Source: Lathyrus oleraceus
Lineage: Eukaryota; Streptophyta; Magnoliopsida; Fabales; Fabaceae
Assembly: GCF_024323335.1 (NCBI RefSeq)
Contig: NC_066581.1
Location: forward strand, 223,825,039 to 223,889,038
Reading direction: 5' to 3'
DNA length: 64,000 bases
Of the stretch, positions 49,644 through 59,397 are shown one piece after another (positions within the stretch are counted from its first letter, which is position 1; the number at the start of each line of letters is the position of its first letter). Under the pieces are notes generated by a model. That model was not told where the DNA came from. It was given only the letters and a program-made list of their open reading frames with translations, and searched no databases. A program made the translations under genes and the position numbers.

Positions 49644-50465
49644 TTAGAAACCTAGGCCTTAAGCCTTTGATTTTTCAAACTTCATTTTCATAATACTTCT
49701 TTGAATTGAATCCTAATCACACTTTGACCATCTTTTGTGAATAAATTCTAATTGATTAACTTCACTCATTCAATTATTTTGTGGCTTTGTCCATTCTTGA
49801 TAAGTTTTCATACATTAGCCATAGGTTTGATTTATCCTAGTTGGTTGATGTTAATCTCACCTTTTGTCCTTAGTGATTGAATTGTAAGACTTCCTTGCTT
49901 ATTATAGGGTTAACCCCTCACTAGCAAGTTGAAGCTTTTCTCATATGGTGGACTTGTTGTTTGTATAAGGTTGAGTTTTCTCCCGTGGATAACGAAAGAC
50001 CTTAGGGCTTCTGTTTTAAAATGAACCCACTCATATTTTGGAAATCTTTTAGCCGAACTACGGCGTTTTGATCCTTTACCTTTTCATGGAAAGGTACGTA
50101 GGCAACGGGTTCATCCGTTCAAACACAAAAATAATAACTTGTATATTCTTTTCTCATCCCTTCATTCATGTTTGCACAATAAACATTTTCATAAACAAAT
50201 AACATTTCATTTCAACAAGTGTGAAAAGGGCTCCCTAGGAGTACCTAGGATGTTTTGGGTGCCTAACACCTTCCCATTGCGTAATTTTACCCTTACCCAG
50301 ATTCTCTGATCTTTCATTAGTTTTCTATGTGTAAAACTTCTTAGGCTTTTGTTCGCTTTTTAGCCATTCCTTTGGATAAATAAAAGTGCGGTGGCGACTC
50401 GATTCCTTGTATGCTTTGCTTTTGGTTTAATCAATAAATCATAAAGTGAGGAATACACCGCTACA
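49644..50465 (+). other. Right single-copy arm of E3 LTR
   Basis: Follows the last unit without interruption (TTAGAAACC). Contains the conserved CCTAGG dyad block and the internal TGGCGACTC. No gene. Confidence 0.7.
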
Positions 50466-50471
50466 GAAAAG

Positions 50472-50489
50472 TGGCGACTCTGCTGGGGA
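50472..50489 (+). promoter_or_regulatory. Primer-binding site of E3, tRNA-Arg type
   Basis: TGGCGACTCTGCTGGGGA, identical to the E1 site, six bases after the LTR end. Confidence 0.9.
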
Positions 50490-51150
50490 CTACAAGCCTT
50501 GGTGGTATTGCCTACTTTTCACCCTTGTTGTGTGATATTGTTATTTGTTATATGACATATTTTTGTACAATTTGGGATAACTGTATTGATTGTAATGTTT
50601 GAATTGCTTGATATACAATTTCTGTTTGCTTGGTGATCTCTGTGAGATGAGTTTTATACCCGAACTCGAGTGCACCTTAGGATAGGAGAATGGCATAGTC
50701 TTGTCGACTGGTGTGGAGTATTCCTTAGCCAGTTGACTCGCGAGTCCATTCACTTGGTGGAGGTCATGTTGGATTAATAATGTCACACAAGTTATTTGTG
50801 GTTGGGCACTATACTTTCAATCATGTGCCTTAGAAGCCAAGGACCGTAGTTTACCAAGACCATCTTGGCCTATTTTAGGACGTAGTGCGGAGGTCGTTCA
50901 GATGTCAGTTCTGATGCGATTGTTACGTGATACTACACTCATAAAAGTCTCTCTTAAGAATATTGTTGGAATACGAGTATTCGTTCCTCCGATAATATCC
51001 AAGAGATGGGACGATGATTATGGAAACTTCTGGTAGAACATGTTTGGCAGGTTTAAACCCTAGTACATTCCCTTTGGGTGGTTCTTAACCGAGACTCCAT
51101 GCTCGTGACTCTCAGCAAACCCGTGATTCATGGTTGAGTCGTTCAGACAA

Positions 51151-51225
51151 CCTTAATATCAATGGAACCTGGGTGTTGATAAGGTGTAAATCCTAATCCA
51201 CCAAAACGGATGATTGATATTAAGG
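51151..51225 (+). promoter_or_regulatory. Conserved leader hairpin, first copy (E3)
   Basis: Arms CCTTAATATCAAT (51151-51163) and ATTGATATTAAGG (51213-51225), a perfect 13-bp stem at the position equivalent to the E1 hairpin. Confidence 0.68.
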
Positions 51226-51250
51226 ATGTTTGAGCCGGTTCATGTACCGT

Positions 51251-51319
51251 TAATATCAATGAAACTTGGGTGTTGATAAGGTGAAAACCATAATCCACCA
51301 AAATGGATGATTGATATTA
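51251..51319 (+). promoter_or_regulatory. Conserved leader hairpin, second copy (E3)
   Basis: Arms TAATATCAAT (51251-51260) and ATTGATATTA (51310-51319), a 10-bp stem whose outer pairs have decayed. Loop sequence closely matches the first copy, so this is a tandem duplication of about 95 bp. Confidence 0.62.
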
Positions 51320-51473
51320 GGGATACAATGAGCTTTTCCATGACCTTTGTCTGGTGTGACTTGCTTGATCCTTGAGTGTGATTGTTGCATTCATGCATTC
51401 ATCTACATTCATGTCATCAAAATTAGAAAATTTTCAAGGAACTTAAAAGGGTTTATTTGCAAAATTTTCAGAC

Positions 51474-52922
51474 ATGGAAAGACCGAAAAGGCATACCAAG
51501 AAGTACAGCTTTAGACAGCCTGATGTGAAAGAGTTAAGGAATCTGACATCTTATGTACTAGATCCCTTGGGTTTCAAGGCTCGGTATGGGAAGCTTCTGC
51601 CTCTGTTGACTACTCAGGTTGATGAGGGACTGATGAGTACTTTGGCACAGTTTTATGATCCTCTGTATCATTGCTTCTCTTTTCCGGACTTCAAGTTGTT
51701 GCCTACCTTGGAGGAGTATGCTCATCTTGTGGGTATTCCTATTCTGGATCAGGTGCCGTTCAGTGGCTTAGAGAGTATTCCGACTGCTCGAGAGATCGCG
51801 AACTTGTTGCACATAGATGATTCCTTGATTAAAGCTAATCTGACTGTCAAAGGTGGAATTCAGGGTCTTCCTTCCGAGTTCCTCATCGCTCAAGCTACTG
51901 TGTATGGGAAGGCCAGGAGTGAGGATGCCTTTGAGGCTTTATTTGTGCTGCTCATCTATGGGTTGGTGTTGTTCCCCAACATCGACAAATTTGTGGATGC
52001 GAACGCCATTAGGATCTTTTCAGTTCTTAATCCCGTTCCGACTCTGTTGGGTGATGCATATGTCTCTTTGCATCTGAGGAATGCAAAGGGTGGAGGAGTT
52101 ATTGTGTGCTGTTTGCCTCTGCTGTATAAGTGGTTTATTTCTCACTTACCGCAGACGGTCGCTTTCAAGGAGAACAAGGGATGTCTACGGTGGTCTCAGA
52201 GACTTATGTCTCTCACTAATGATGATATCTCTTGGTATGATCGCGTGTATGATAATGTTCAGATCATTGACTATTGTGGTGAATTCCTTAATGTGCCTCT
52301 TCTTGGTACATGTGGTGGGATCAGCTACAATCCTATCTTAGCACGTCGTCAACTTGGGTTCCCCCTAAAGGATAAACCTCATAACATTATGTTAGAAGGT
52401 GTGTTCTTTCAGGAGGGTAAAGATCCCCAAGGCCTGAAAGCCAGGATGGTCCGCGCTTGGCGCAATATTCATAAGAAGGGTAGGAATGAGTTGGGTCCGA
52501 AAAATTGCATTGCTTTGGAGCCATATACCTCTTGGGTCAGACAGAGAGTTGCTGTGTACCTTATGTCGTATGATCATCCGAGACCTACACCGTTGGATGT
52601 GGCTGGGCCTTCAACCCTCCCCACCCAAGATGTAGAGGAGTTGAGAGAAGAAGACCTTTCACGTGCTTGGATTCGTGAAAGAGAAGAGTTGCTTCATCAA
52701 CTTAAGGAAAAGGACACTCTGATTGAGTTTCTCGAGCATCAGGTGATCGATGATCCGAATGATACTTGGACTTCTCTGCTTCCTCAGTCTTCCAAATTCT
52801 GGAAGAGTGAGTATGATCGACTTGCAAAGGAGAAAGCGGATATGGAAGCAGCCTATGAGAGAGAGATCAAGAAGCTGTGTGCATCTCGTCTTCCAGCATC
52901 CCGAGCTTCTAGGGATCCATAG
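51474..52922 (+). CDS. Ogre ORF1 protein (PMD-like domain + coiled coil), 482 aa
   Basis: Uninterrupted ORF between leader and gag; the ATG follows a TTTTCAG. Residues about 20-360 form one conserved region also found in E2. It has FYDPLY (60-65), PTLEEYAHLVGI (77-88), a hydrophobic segment with FVLLIYGLVLFPN, and LPLLYKWFISHLPQ. The spacing of F, D, Y, F, P, P-T-L and G at residues 60-87 equals that at residues 189-216 of the E4 antisense protein, which looks like a plant mobile domain; I also recall an uncharacterised plant family (DUF7745) of this type. The C terminus (about 400-475) is charged and heptad-like (REELLHQLKEKDTLIEFLEH), probably a coiled coil. The role of ORF1 is unknown. No active-site motif is seen. 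Confidence 0.85.
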   Translation: MERPKRHTKKYSFRQPDVKELRNLTSYVLDPLGFKARYGKLLPLLTTQVDEGLMSTLAQFYDPLYHCFSFPDFKLLPTLEEYAHLVGIPILDQVPFSGLESIPTAREIANLLHIDDSLIKANLTVKGGIQGLPSEFLIAQATVYGKARSEDAFEALFVLLIYGLVLFPNIDKFVDANAIRIFSVLNPVPTLLGDAYVSLHLRNAKGGGVIVCCLPLLYKWFISHLPQTVAFKENKGCLRWSQRLMSLTNDDISWYDRVYDNVQIIDYCGEFLNVPLLGTCGGISYNPILARRQLGFPLKDKPHNIMLEGVFFQEGKDPQGLKARMVRAWRNIHKKGRNELGPKNCIALEPYTSWVRQRVAVYLMSYDHPRPTPLDVAGPSTLPTQDVEELREEDLSRAWIREREELLHQLKEKDTLIEFLEHQVIDDPNDTWTSLLPQSSKFWKSEYDRLAKEKADMEAAYEREIKKLCASRLPASRASRDP

Positions 52923-53222
52923 GATGTTTATTTTCCTTTTCCCTTGTAATGATCAAAAAATGTTGTACTTCTTTGTTCCAAATATATTTGATGAGATATT
53001 TTCCATATGCTATTAAATGCTTAAATATTCAAATTTGCAAATAAATGCCCTAAAGGTTCCTTGAAAATAAAATAAAGCATATGCACCAGCATTGCATGCA
53101 TCATTTTGCATAAGCAGGTGTTGTTCTGGTCTTCTTGTCTGTAGCCTAACTCTGTGCTCTTCATTTATTTTGAAGACAAGCTGACTCACCGGTACTATAC
53201 CAGAGCCAATTCTGCCAGAGTG
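52923..53222 (+). other. Spacer between ORF1 and gag in E3
   Basis: AT-rich except for its last 55 bases, which can be read in the gag frame (KLTHRYYTRAN) upstream of the first ATG and are conserved in E2. A possible splice acceptor lies just before them (TTGAAG|ACAAG). Confidence 0.5.
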
Positions 53223-56200
53223 ATGGATCAACTTGAGCAAGAGAACAGAGAATTGAAGGAAGAGGTCGCTCGTCTGAGTGCTCTGATGGAGCAGTTTCTG
53301 TCTGCTCAAAACCAACCTTCTCCACCTCCTGCAACTCCTCCTCAGAGGATGGTGATATCTGAAGTCGTTGCTCCGACCGTGCCAGCTGCCAATGCTCATT
53401 TCATGTCTAATGCCATGCCAGCCGGGTTTCCGTGGGGTATGCCTCCGGGTTTCATGCCAGATATTCCAGCTCTAACTTTTGCTTCTATGCCGGCATCTAG
53501 CCCGGTCCTTGTTGCTGCTCCTCCTGTCGTGCATACCATTCACAGGGTAGACGACACCATCTATCATTCTGAGCCGTCTGAGGGCCCAGATGTTAATGAG
53601 AAGATGGATGCGATGAATGATCAATTCCTTGAGCTGCGTAAGGAATTGAAGACCCTCCGAGGGAAAGATCTGTTTGGCAAGTTTGCTGCTGAACTTTGCC
53701 TTGTTCCCGGTGTAAAGATCCCAATCAAGTTCAAACTGCTTGACTTTGAAAAATACAAGGGGAACACTTGTCCTCTCGCTCACCTAGTCATGTATGCCAG
53801 GAAAATGTCTACGCAAACAGATAATGATCAGCTTTTGATTCATTACTTCCAGGATAGTTTGTCCGGTACGGCTCTTCGCTGGTATATGAGCCTTGATAGT
53901 GCAAACATCCGATCCTTCAATGATCTTGGCGAAGCCTTCGTCAAGCAATACAAATATAATGTTGATATGGCGCCTGACCGTGATCAACTCAGGGCCATGT
54001 CTCAGAAGGATAAAGAGACATTTAAGGAGTACGCCCAGAGGTGGCGAGAGTTGGTTGCTCAGATTACTCCTCCGCTGGAAGAGAAAGAAATGACTAAGAT
54101 CTTTTTGAAGACTCTTAGCTCATTCTATTATGAGCGGATGGTTGCGAGTGCTCCCTCTGATTTCACCGAGATGGTGAACATGGGGATGCGTTTGGAAGAA
54201 GGAGTCCGTGAGGGACGTCTGTCGAAGGATGAGAGCTCTTCTAAATGGTATGGGGCGTTTAAGAAGAAAGATGGGGAGGCACATGTTGTGCAGTCCCATG
54301 CTAAACCAAGAAGACCCTCTGTCAAGAGGAAGCCGGTACGTCATCAGCACCAGGTGGCTCATATATCACCTGTCTTTAGAGAGAATTCTCAGTATCAGCA
54401 ACCTAATCAGCATCAGCATCAGCAACAACCTCAGTATCAGCAGCAACACCGTCCACAGCAACAGGCTTACCAGCCTCGTGGCAATACCAGCAATCAGGCC
54501 AATCTGAACTATGATAGGAAGAAGATCAGCTTCGATCCTATTCCTATGTCATACGCTGAATTGTATCCTTCCTTGTTGGAAAGGAAACTGGTTACTCCAA
54601 GGGATCCTCCAGCTGTGCCTGCGAACCCGCAGTGGTGGTATAAGCCAGATCAACACTGTGTTTATCATTCCGGTGCTCCGGGACATAATATTGAGAGCTG
54701 CTTTCCATTGAAGACTAAGGTTCAAGACCTTATGCGATGCGGTATTCTGAGCTTCGAGGACTCAGGCCCCAATGTTACAAAGAACCCATTGCCCGAGCAT
54801 GGGAAATCAGTGAACATGGTCCAGGGGTGCCCTGGGAAGTACAAAGTCAAATATGTGAGTCATATTCGACAGTCATTGGTCGAGTTGCATCGTTTGCTGT
54901 GTCAGTACAGCTATATGGAGCATGACCATGACAAATGCCGCATTTGTTCGGTTAACAGACTGGGTTGTCGCCAAGTGCGAAGAGAGCTTCAAGAGCTGTT
55001 AGATGAAGGTACCATAGAGATTCTTCAGAATCGAAATGTTGATGAAGATGAACCAGAAGTCAATGTTATTTCTCCTGTGTTCAAGTTACCCGAGCCTGTT
55101 GTCATCTGTTATGATGGTAGCAAGTCGAAGGTCTCTCCTTCATTGGTGATCAAACCTGCAGGCCCTGTGCCTTATTCTTCGGATAAAGCTATCCCTTTCA
55201 GGTACAATCCCGTTGCTGTGGAAGATGGGAAAGAAGTGTTGTTGCCTTCAACCTTCGTGGTTAATATTGCTGATGTGAGCGGGTTGACCCATAGTGGTCG
55301 TGTGTTTTCTGCACCCTCGAAGCCTCATGTTGTTTCTGATTCCGTTGAGCGCCCGGTTGGGACTGCTGTGAATGTTTAGAATCCGGCACTTGTTGTTGCC
55401 AAACCCTCCTCTGTACAAAAGACTCCTGCTTCTTCTGTTGGCCCGAGTGGCACTGTGAATGAAGAGTGTGATGAGATGCTGAGGCTCATCAAGAAGAGTG
55501 AGTACAATGTTGTAGACCAGCTTCTACAAACACCGTCCAAAATCTCCGTTCTATCTTTGCTTCTGAATTCAGAACCCCATAGGGAGGCTCTACAGAAAGT
55601 ATTGGATTTGGCCTATGTTGATCATGATGTCATAATAGAACAGTTTGATAGTATTGTTGCAAACATTACTGCTTGCAACACTTTGAGTTTCTGTGACGCT
55701 GATCTCCCTGAGGAGGGAAGAGACCACAACATGGCTCTACATATTTCTATGAACTGCAAGAATGACGCCATGTCCAACGTGCTGGTGGACACTGGGTCAT
55801 CTTTGAATGTATTGCCAAAGACCACTCTTTCGAAATTATCATATCAAGGACCTCCCATGAGGCAGAGTGGTGTTGTTGTGAAAGCTTTTGATGGGTCGCG
55901 TAAGACCGTGATTGGGGAAGTTGATCTCCCAATCAAAATTGGACCAAGTGATTTCCAAGTTACCTTCCAGGTTATGGATATCCACCCATCTTATAGCTGT
56001 CTCCTTGGTAGACCATGGATTCACGAGGCTGGTGTCGTGACATCCACCCTACACCAGAAGCTGAAATTTGTCAAGAATAAGAAACTGGTTGTGGTAGGGG
56101 GAGAAAAGGCTCTCCTGGTTAGCCACCTGTCTTCCTTCTCGTATATTGATGCTGAGGATGAAGTTGGAACTCCTTTCCAAGCTTTATCTATTGCTGAGCC

Positions 56201-56515
56201 GATTGAGAAGAAGTCTCCTTCATTTGCTTCCTACCGTGATGCGAAACTGGCCATTGAATGTGGTGCAGTCGCTGGTTTGGGGAAGATGATTGAGCTTGAA
56301 GACAATAAATCTCGGGCTGGTATTGGCTATTCTTATGGGGCATTCAACGAGCACGGACTGTTCAAGAGTGGAGGCTTCATCCATGCTGATCAGACTGAAG
56401 AAGCTGCTACTATCTTGGAAGAGGATGCAGAGGATTTGAGCAACTTCATCATACCTGGTGGTGTCTGCCACAATTGGGTCGCTGTAGATGTTCCTACAGT
56501 CATTCATAGATCAGA
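53223..56515 (+). pseudogene. gag-pro: E3 gag-pro, one in-frame stop
   Basis: First ATG at 53223. Order: coiled-coil start (LEQENRELKEEVARL), Pro/Ala-rich linker, Gag core with FKEYAQRWRELV (about 54020-54060), Q/H-rich stretch (about 54390-54470), variant zinc knuckle CVYHSGAPGHNIESC (about 54655-54705), Cys/His cluster HDHDKCRICSV, then the aspartic protease with intact active site VDTGSS (D-T-G at 55788-55796) and LLGRPWIHEAG. A TAG at 55377-55379 lies between the gag and protease parts in the same frame; it may be a mutation, though readthrough cannot be excluded. The end overlaps the intron donor: TAA at 56517-56519 is used only if the intron is retained. Confidence 0.9.
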
Positions 56516-56781
56516 GTAATTTGTTCACTTTGTTCAAAACCCTTCTCCCATGCCAAAAGGAGAAGTGATGACACTGTTGGCAGCATTTATATAATGATAT
56601 TTCATTCAATTAATGCATTGTTAAACATTTGTTTTTCCTTTTGTTTTCACTTTTTGCTTTTGCATAATATCAATGATCACAAAAAACCCTAAAAACAAGA
56701 ATAAAAGCAATCTTTTTCATATGCATAATGGTTTGCTTGTTTAAATTCTGAAGTTTTTCATTAACCAAAATCATTATGCAG
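56516..56781 (+). other. Intron between pro and pol in E3
   Basis: Donor GTAATTTG at 56516, acceptor TATGCAG ending at 56781, 266 bases. Splicing joins GA to G and continues in the pol frame. Site, phase and donor sequence equal those of E1 and E2. The intron is AT-rich with T-runs. Confidence 0.78.
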
Positions 56782-58124
56782 GTTGATTCTAAAACCCATT
56801 GAACATAATGATCCAACGCCATCTCCCAATTTTGAATTCCCTGTATTCGAGGCAGAGGAAGATGATGTTGAAGAGATTCCTGATGAGATTACCCGTCTCC
56901 TTGAGCACGAGAAGAGGATCATTCAGCCGCATCTCGAAGATCTAGAAACAGTCAACTTGGGGTCTGAAGATTGTGTTCGCATGGTGAAGATTGGGGCACT
57001 TCTTGAAGAGTCTGTCAAGAAGGGGTTGATCAGTCTGCTACGAGAATATTCCGATATCTTCGCTTGGTCATATGAAGACATGCCGGGTCTAGATACAGAT
57101 ATTGTGCAACATTTCCTGCCTTTGAAGCCTGAGTGCGTGCCTGTGAAGCAGAAGCTCAGAAGAACTCATCCAGATATGGCAGTGAAGATCAAAGAGGAAA
57201 ATCAGAAGCAAATTGATGCGGGGTTTCTGGTGACTTCTACATATCCTCAATGGGTGGCCAATATTGTGCCGGTTCCTAAGAAAGACGGAAAAGTCCGTAT
57301 GTGTGTTGATTACAGAGATTTGAATAAAGCTAGTCCTAAAGATGGTTTCCCTCTACCACACATTGATATGTTGGTAGACAATACAGCTAAATTCAAAGTG
57401 TTTTCGTTTATGGACGGATTTTCCGGTTATAATCAAATCAAGATGGCACCCGAAGATATGGAGAAGACAACATTCATCACACCTTGGGGAACATTCTGTT
57501 ATCGAGTGATGCCCTTCGGTTTGAAGAACGCCTGAGCCACGTATCAACGAGCTATGACTACCTTGTTTCATGACATGATGCACAAGGAGATAGAGGTCTA
57601 TGTTGATGACATGATTGCTAAGTCCCGAACGGAAGTTGAACATGTTGAGCATTTGTTGAAGCTTTTTCAGCGTCTGAGGAAGTTTAGACTTCGCCTGAAT
57701 CCGAACAAATGTACATTTGGAGTCCGTTCCGGCAAGTTGTTGGGTTTTGTTGTTAGCGAGAGAGGTATTGAGGTTGATCCTGCAAAGGTCAAAGCAATAC
57801 AAGAAATGCCTGCACCCAAAACTAAGAAGCAAGTCCGAGGTTTTCTTGGCCGCTTGAACTACATTTCCAGATTTATATCCCACATGACTGCCACATGTGC
57901 GCCGATATTCAAGCTCCTTCAGAAAGATCAGTCTCATGATTGGACCGAAGATTGCCAGAAAGCTTTCGACAGTATCAAAGAGTATCTGTCTGAACCTCCG
58001 ATCTTGTCTCCGCCTGTAGAAGGAAGACCTCTGATTATGTATTTGACCGTTCTTGAAGACTCGATGGGTTGTGTACTCGGTCAGCAAGACGAATCAGGGA
58101 AGAAAGAATCTGCTATTTACTACC
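56782..58124 (+). pseudogene. pol: E3 pol (RT and start of RNase H), cut by E4
   Basis: Acidic linker, then RT with VPKKDGKVRMCVDYRDLNK, FSFMDGFSGYNQIKMAPEDM and the YVDD active site (57599-57610), leading into the RNase H region (MYLTVLEDSMGCVLGQ). A TGA at 57533-57535, in the conserved segment before ATYQRAM, breaks the frame once. Reading stops at 58124 where E4 is inserted (IYYL, then foreign sequence). The rest of RNase H and integrase must lie to the right of the window. Confidence 0.92.
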
Positions 58125-58973
58125 TGTTCGCAGTGAATTTTGGCGAACAACCTCTGGTTTACCAAATCTTGTAGAATTGGGTTACTTGCAGGATCAACCA
58201 CACAAATCCTAGGACATGTGCAGATCTAGATGGTCTTGAAGATGTCTAGAATCACTTTCATGTATTTCATTTTTGTTCTCTAAGTGTTTTACGTCGAAAT
58301 ATGTTGATTAAAACGTTAAGTAGATGTAAATTTAGCAAGATAAAGTAAATGGCGGAAAATAACTGACAAAATGTAAAGTGTCGAAAAGGAGAAAGTGCTG
58401 AAAGATAAATGACTGGAAAACATAAAAGAGATTTGTAAAGAACTTTAAACTTTATAAAATAAACTTTGAAGAAATTGGTGTTTGTTTACACATACATTTT
58501 CCAAATATGACTCTTTTCTCTCACACGGGTACTTTGAGCGTTTTCAGGAATTTTGTACAAGTAATTCTTCACACCCTTTTCTGATAACAACTACCCTATT
58601 TATATACAAATAACATAACTGTCACTAACGGTTAAATCCTAAAACTGTGACGAACGGCTTTCATCTTTTCGCCAGATGCTTCCACGCGTCTTCTGTCAAA
58701 CGTTACAACTTTTTAAATTCAAATTTACACTTTAAGTCGAAACGACGTCTTCCTTTAGGATTTTTTGTCGAATTATCAAGATACTGCAATGTCTTCCATG
58801 TCTTGTCAAAGTACTTTTCTAGCTGCACATATCATGTCGAAATATCAAAGCTTCCATTTTTGTCGAAGTGTCGAGCCACACTTATCAACCGAATCGTTTT
58901 ATCCCATGTCATCATTTGTCGAAACAGTCATTTTGTACACCAAATCTCATGGCGTCGAAAACGCACGTATACA
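58125..58973 (-). repeat. 3' LTR of E4 (849 bp)
   Basis: On the minus strand it starts TGTATACGTGCG at 58973 and ends GCGAACA at 58125, where E3 pol resumes. A minus-strand TATA motif TATATAAATAG lies at 58607-58597, about 370 bp into the LTR. Only one LTR is visible. Confidence 0.75.
58597..58607 (-). promoter_or_regulatory. TATA box in E4 LTR (sense direction)
   Basis: TATATAAATAG on the minus strand at a normal distance from the LTR start; the same copy in the 5' LTR would drive the genomic RNA. Confidence 0.6.
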
Positions 58974-58986
58974 AATTGCCCCCCAG
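58974..58986 (-). promoter_or_regulatory. Polypurine tract of E4
   Basis: Minus-strand GCTGGGGGGCAATT directly before the LTR start. Confidence 0.72.
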
Positions 58987-59397
58987 CAAAGACGTTTCGA
59001 TTGTTGTTCTGGAGAAACAGTCATTTGTTGTCAACCAGTGTTTTGATGCCATGTCATTTTAATCTTCATTAAATGCAAGTCTGATAATCTCAATTCCCAA
59101 TGCAGGTTCATCATTACACTTTTTCCACAATGTCACGTCTAACCCACGTTCACAGCCTACTTCCATCATTTCCTCACATCATGGTCTCTTTTCAACTTCC
59201 ACCTCTTTATCATTCCCATTAGAAATGGCCACGTGTCCCACTAACACCATTACCATCTAAAACGTTTCAACATCTTCTTCCTATAAATACCCATAAACCT
59301 TTTCTTTAAACCCTTTTCCGTTTCAGATTTCCTTTCCTCATACCCATTTCTCAAGCTTTTCACATTTTCTGAGAAATCTTCTTAAGTTCTTCTAGCA
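58987..59397 (+). other. Promoter and 5' UTR region of the antisense gene
   Basis: Non-coding sequence between the E4 polypurine tract and the ATG. It contains a TATA box at 59282 and a CT/A-rich presumed 5' UTR. Confidence 0.6.
59282..59288 (+). promoter_or_regulatory. TATA box of the antisense gene
   Basis: CTATAAATACCC, 116 bp upstream of the ATG, a normal plant core-promoter sequence and distance; it points opposite to E4 transcription. Confidence 0.68.

Larger units (their letters stand above)
35036..50465 (+). repeat. 5' LTR of E3, 15,430 bp
   Basis: It begins TGTAAGACCCC after copia sequence and ends CGCTACA, six bases before the PBS. Single-copy arms (35036-37899 and 49644-50465) flank eight tandem copies of a 1468-bp unit. 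With one copy the LTR would be 5154 bp, the usual size for an Ogre LTR. Near the end it has the block CCTAGGAGTACCTAGG and GGTGCCTAACACC (about 50235-50275) and TGGCGACTC at 50392-50400. Confidence 0.88.
50490..51473 (+). other. Untranslated leader of E3
   Basis: About 50630-51350 is homologous to the E1 leader. It carries two tandem copies of the conserved hairpin. The last 30 bases run into the ORF1 start. No other coding region seen. Confidence 0.72.
35036..58124 (+). mobile_element. E3: Ogre element with giant 5' LTR, cut by E4
   Basis: LTR, PBS, leader, ORF1, gag-pro, intron, RT and part of RNase H in the plus direction. This is the Ogre plan. Its copia host sequence ends at 35035. Pol is interrupted at 58124/58125 by E4; the rest of pol, 3' region and 3' LTR lie right of the window. 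It has only two in-frame stops in about 5 kb of coding sequence, so it is younger than E2. Confidence 0.93.

Noticed and set aside
51853..52341. Second-frame ORFs inside ORF1
   Set aside because: Shadows of the conserved ORF1 frame, not preserved in E2.
55377..55379. Programmed readthrough of the TAG between gag and protease in E3
   Set aside because: Possible but unsupported: no equivalent TAG is seen in E2 and there is no clear stimulatory structure, so I treat it as a mutation.
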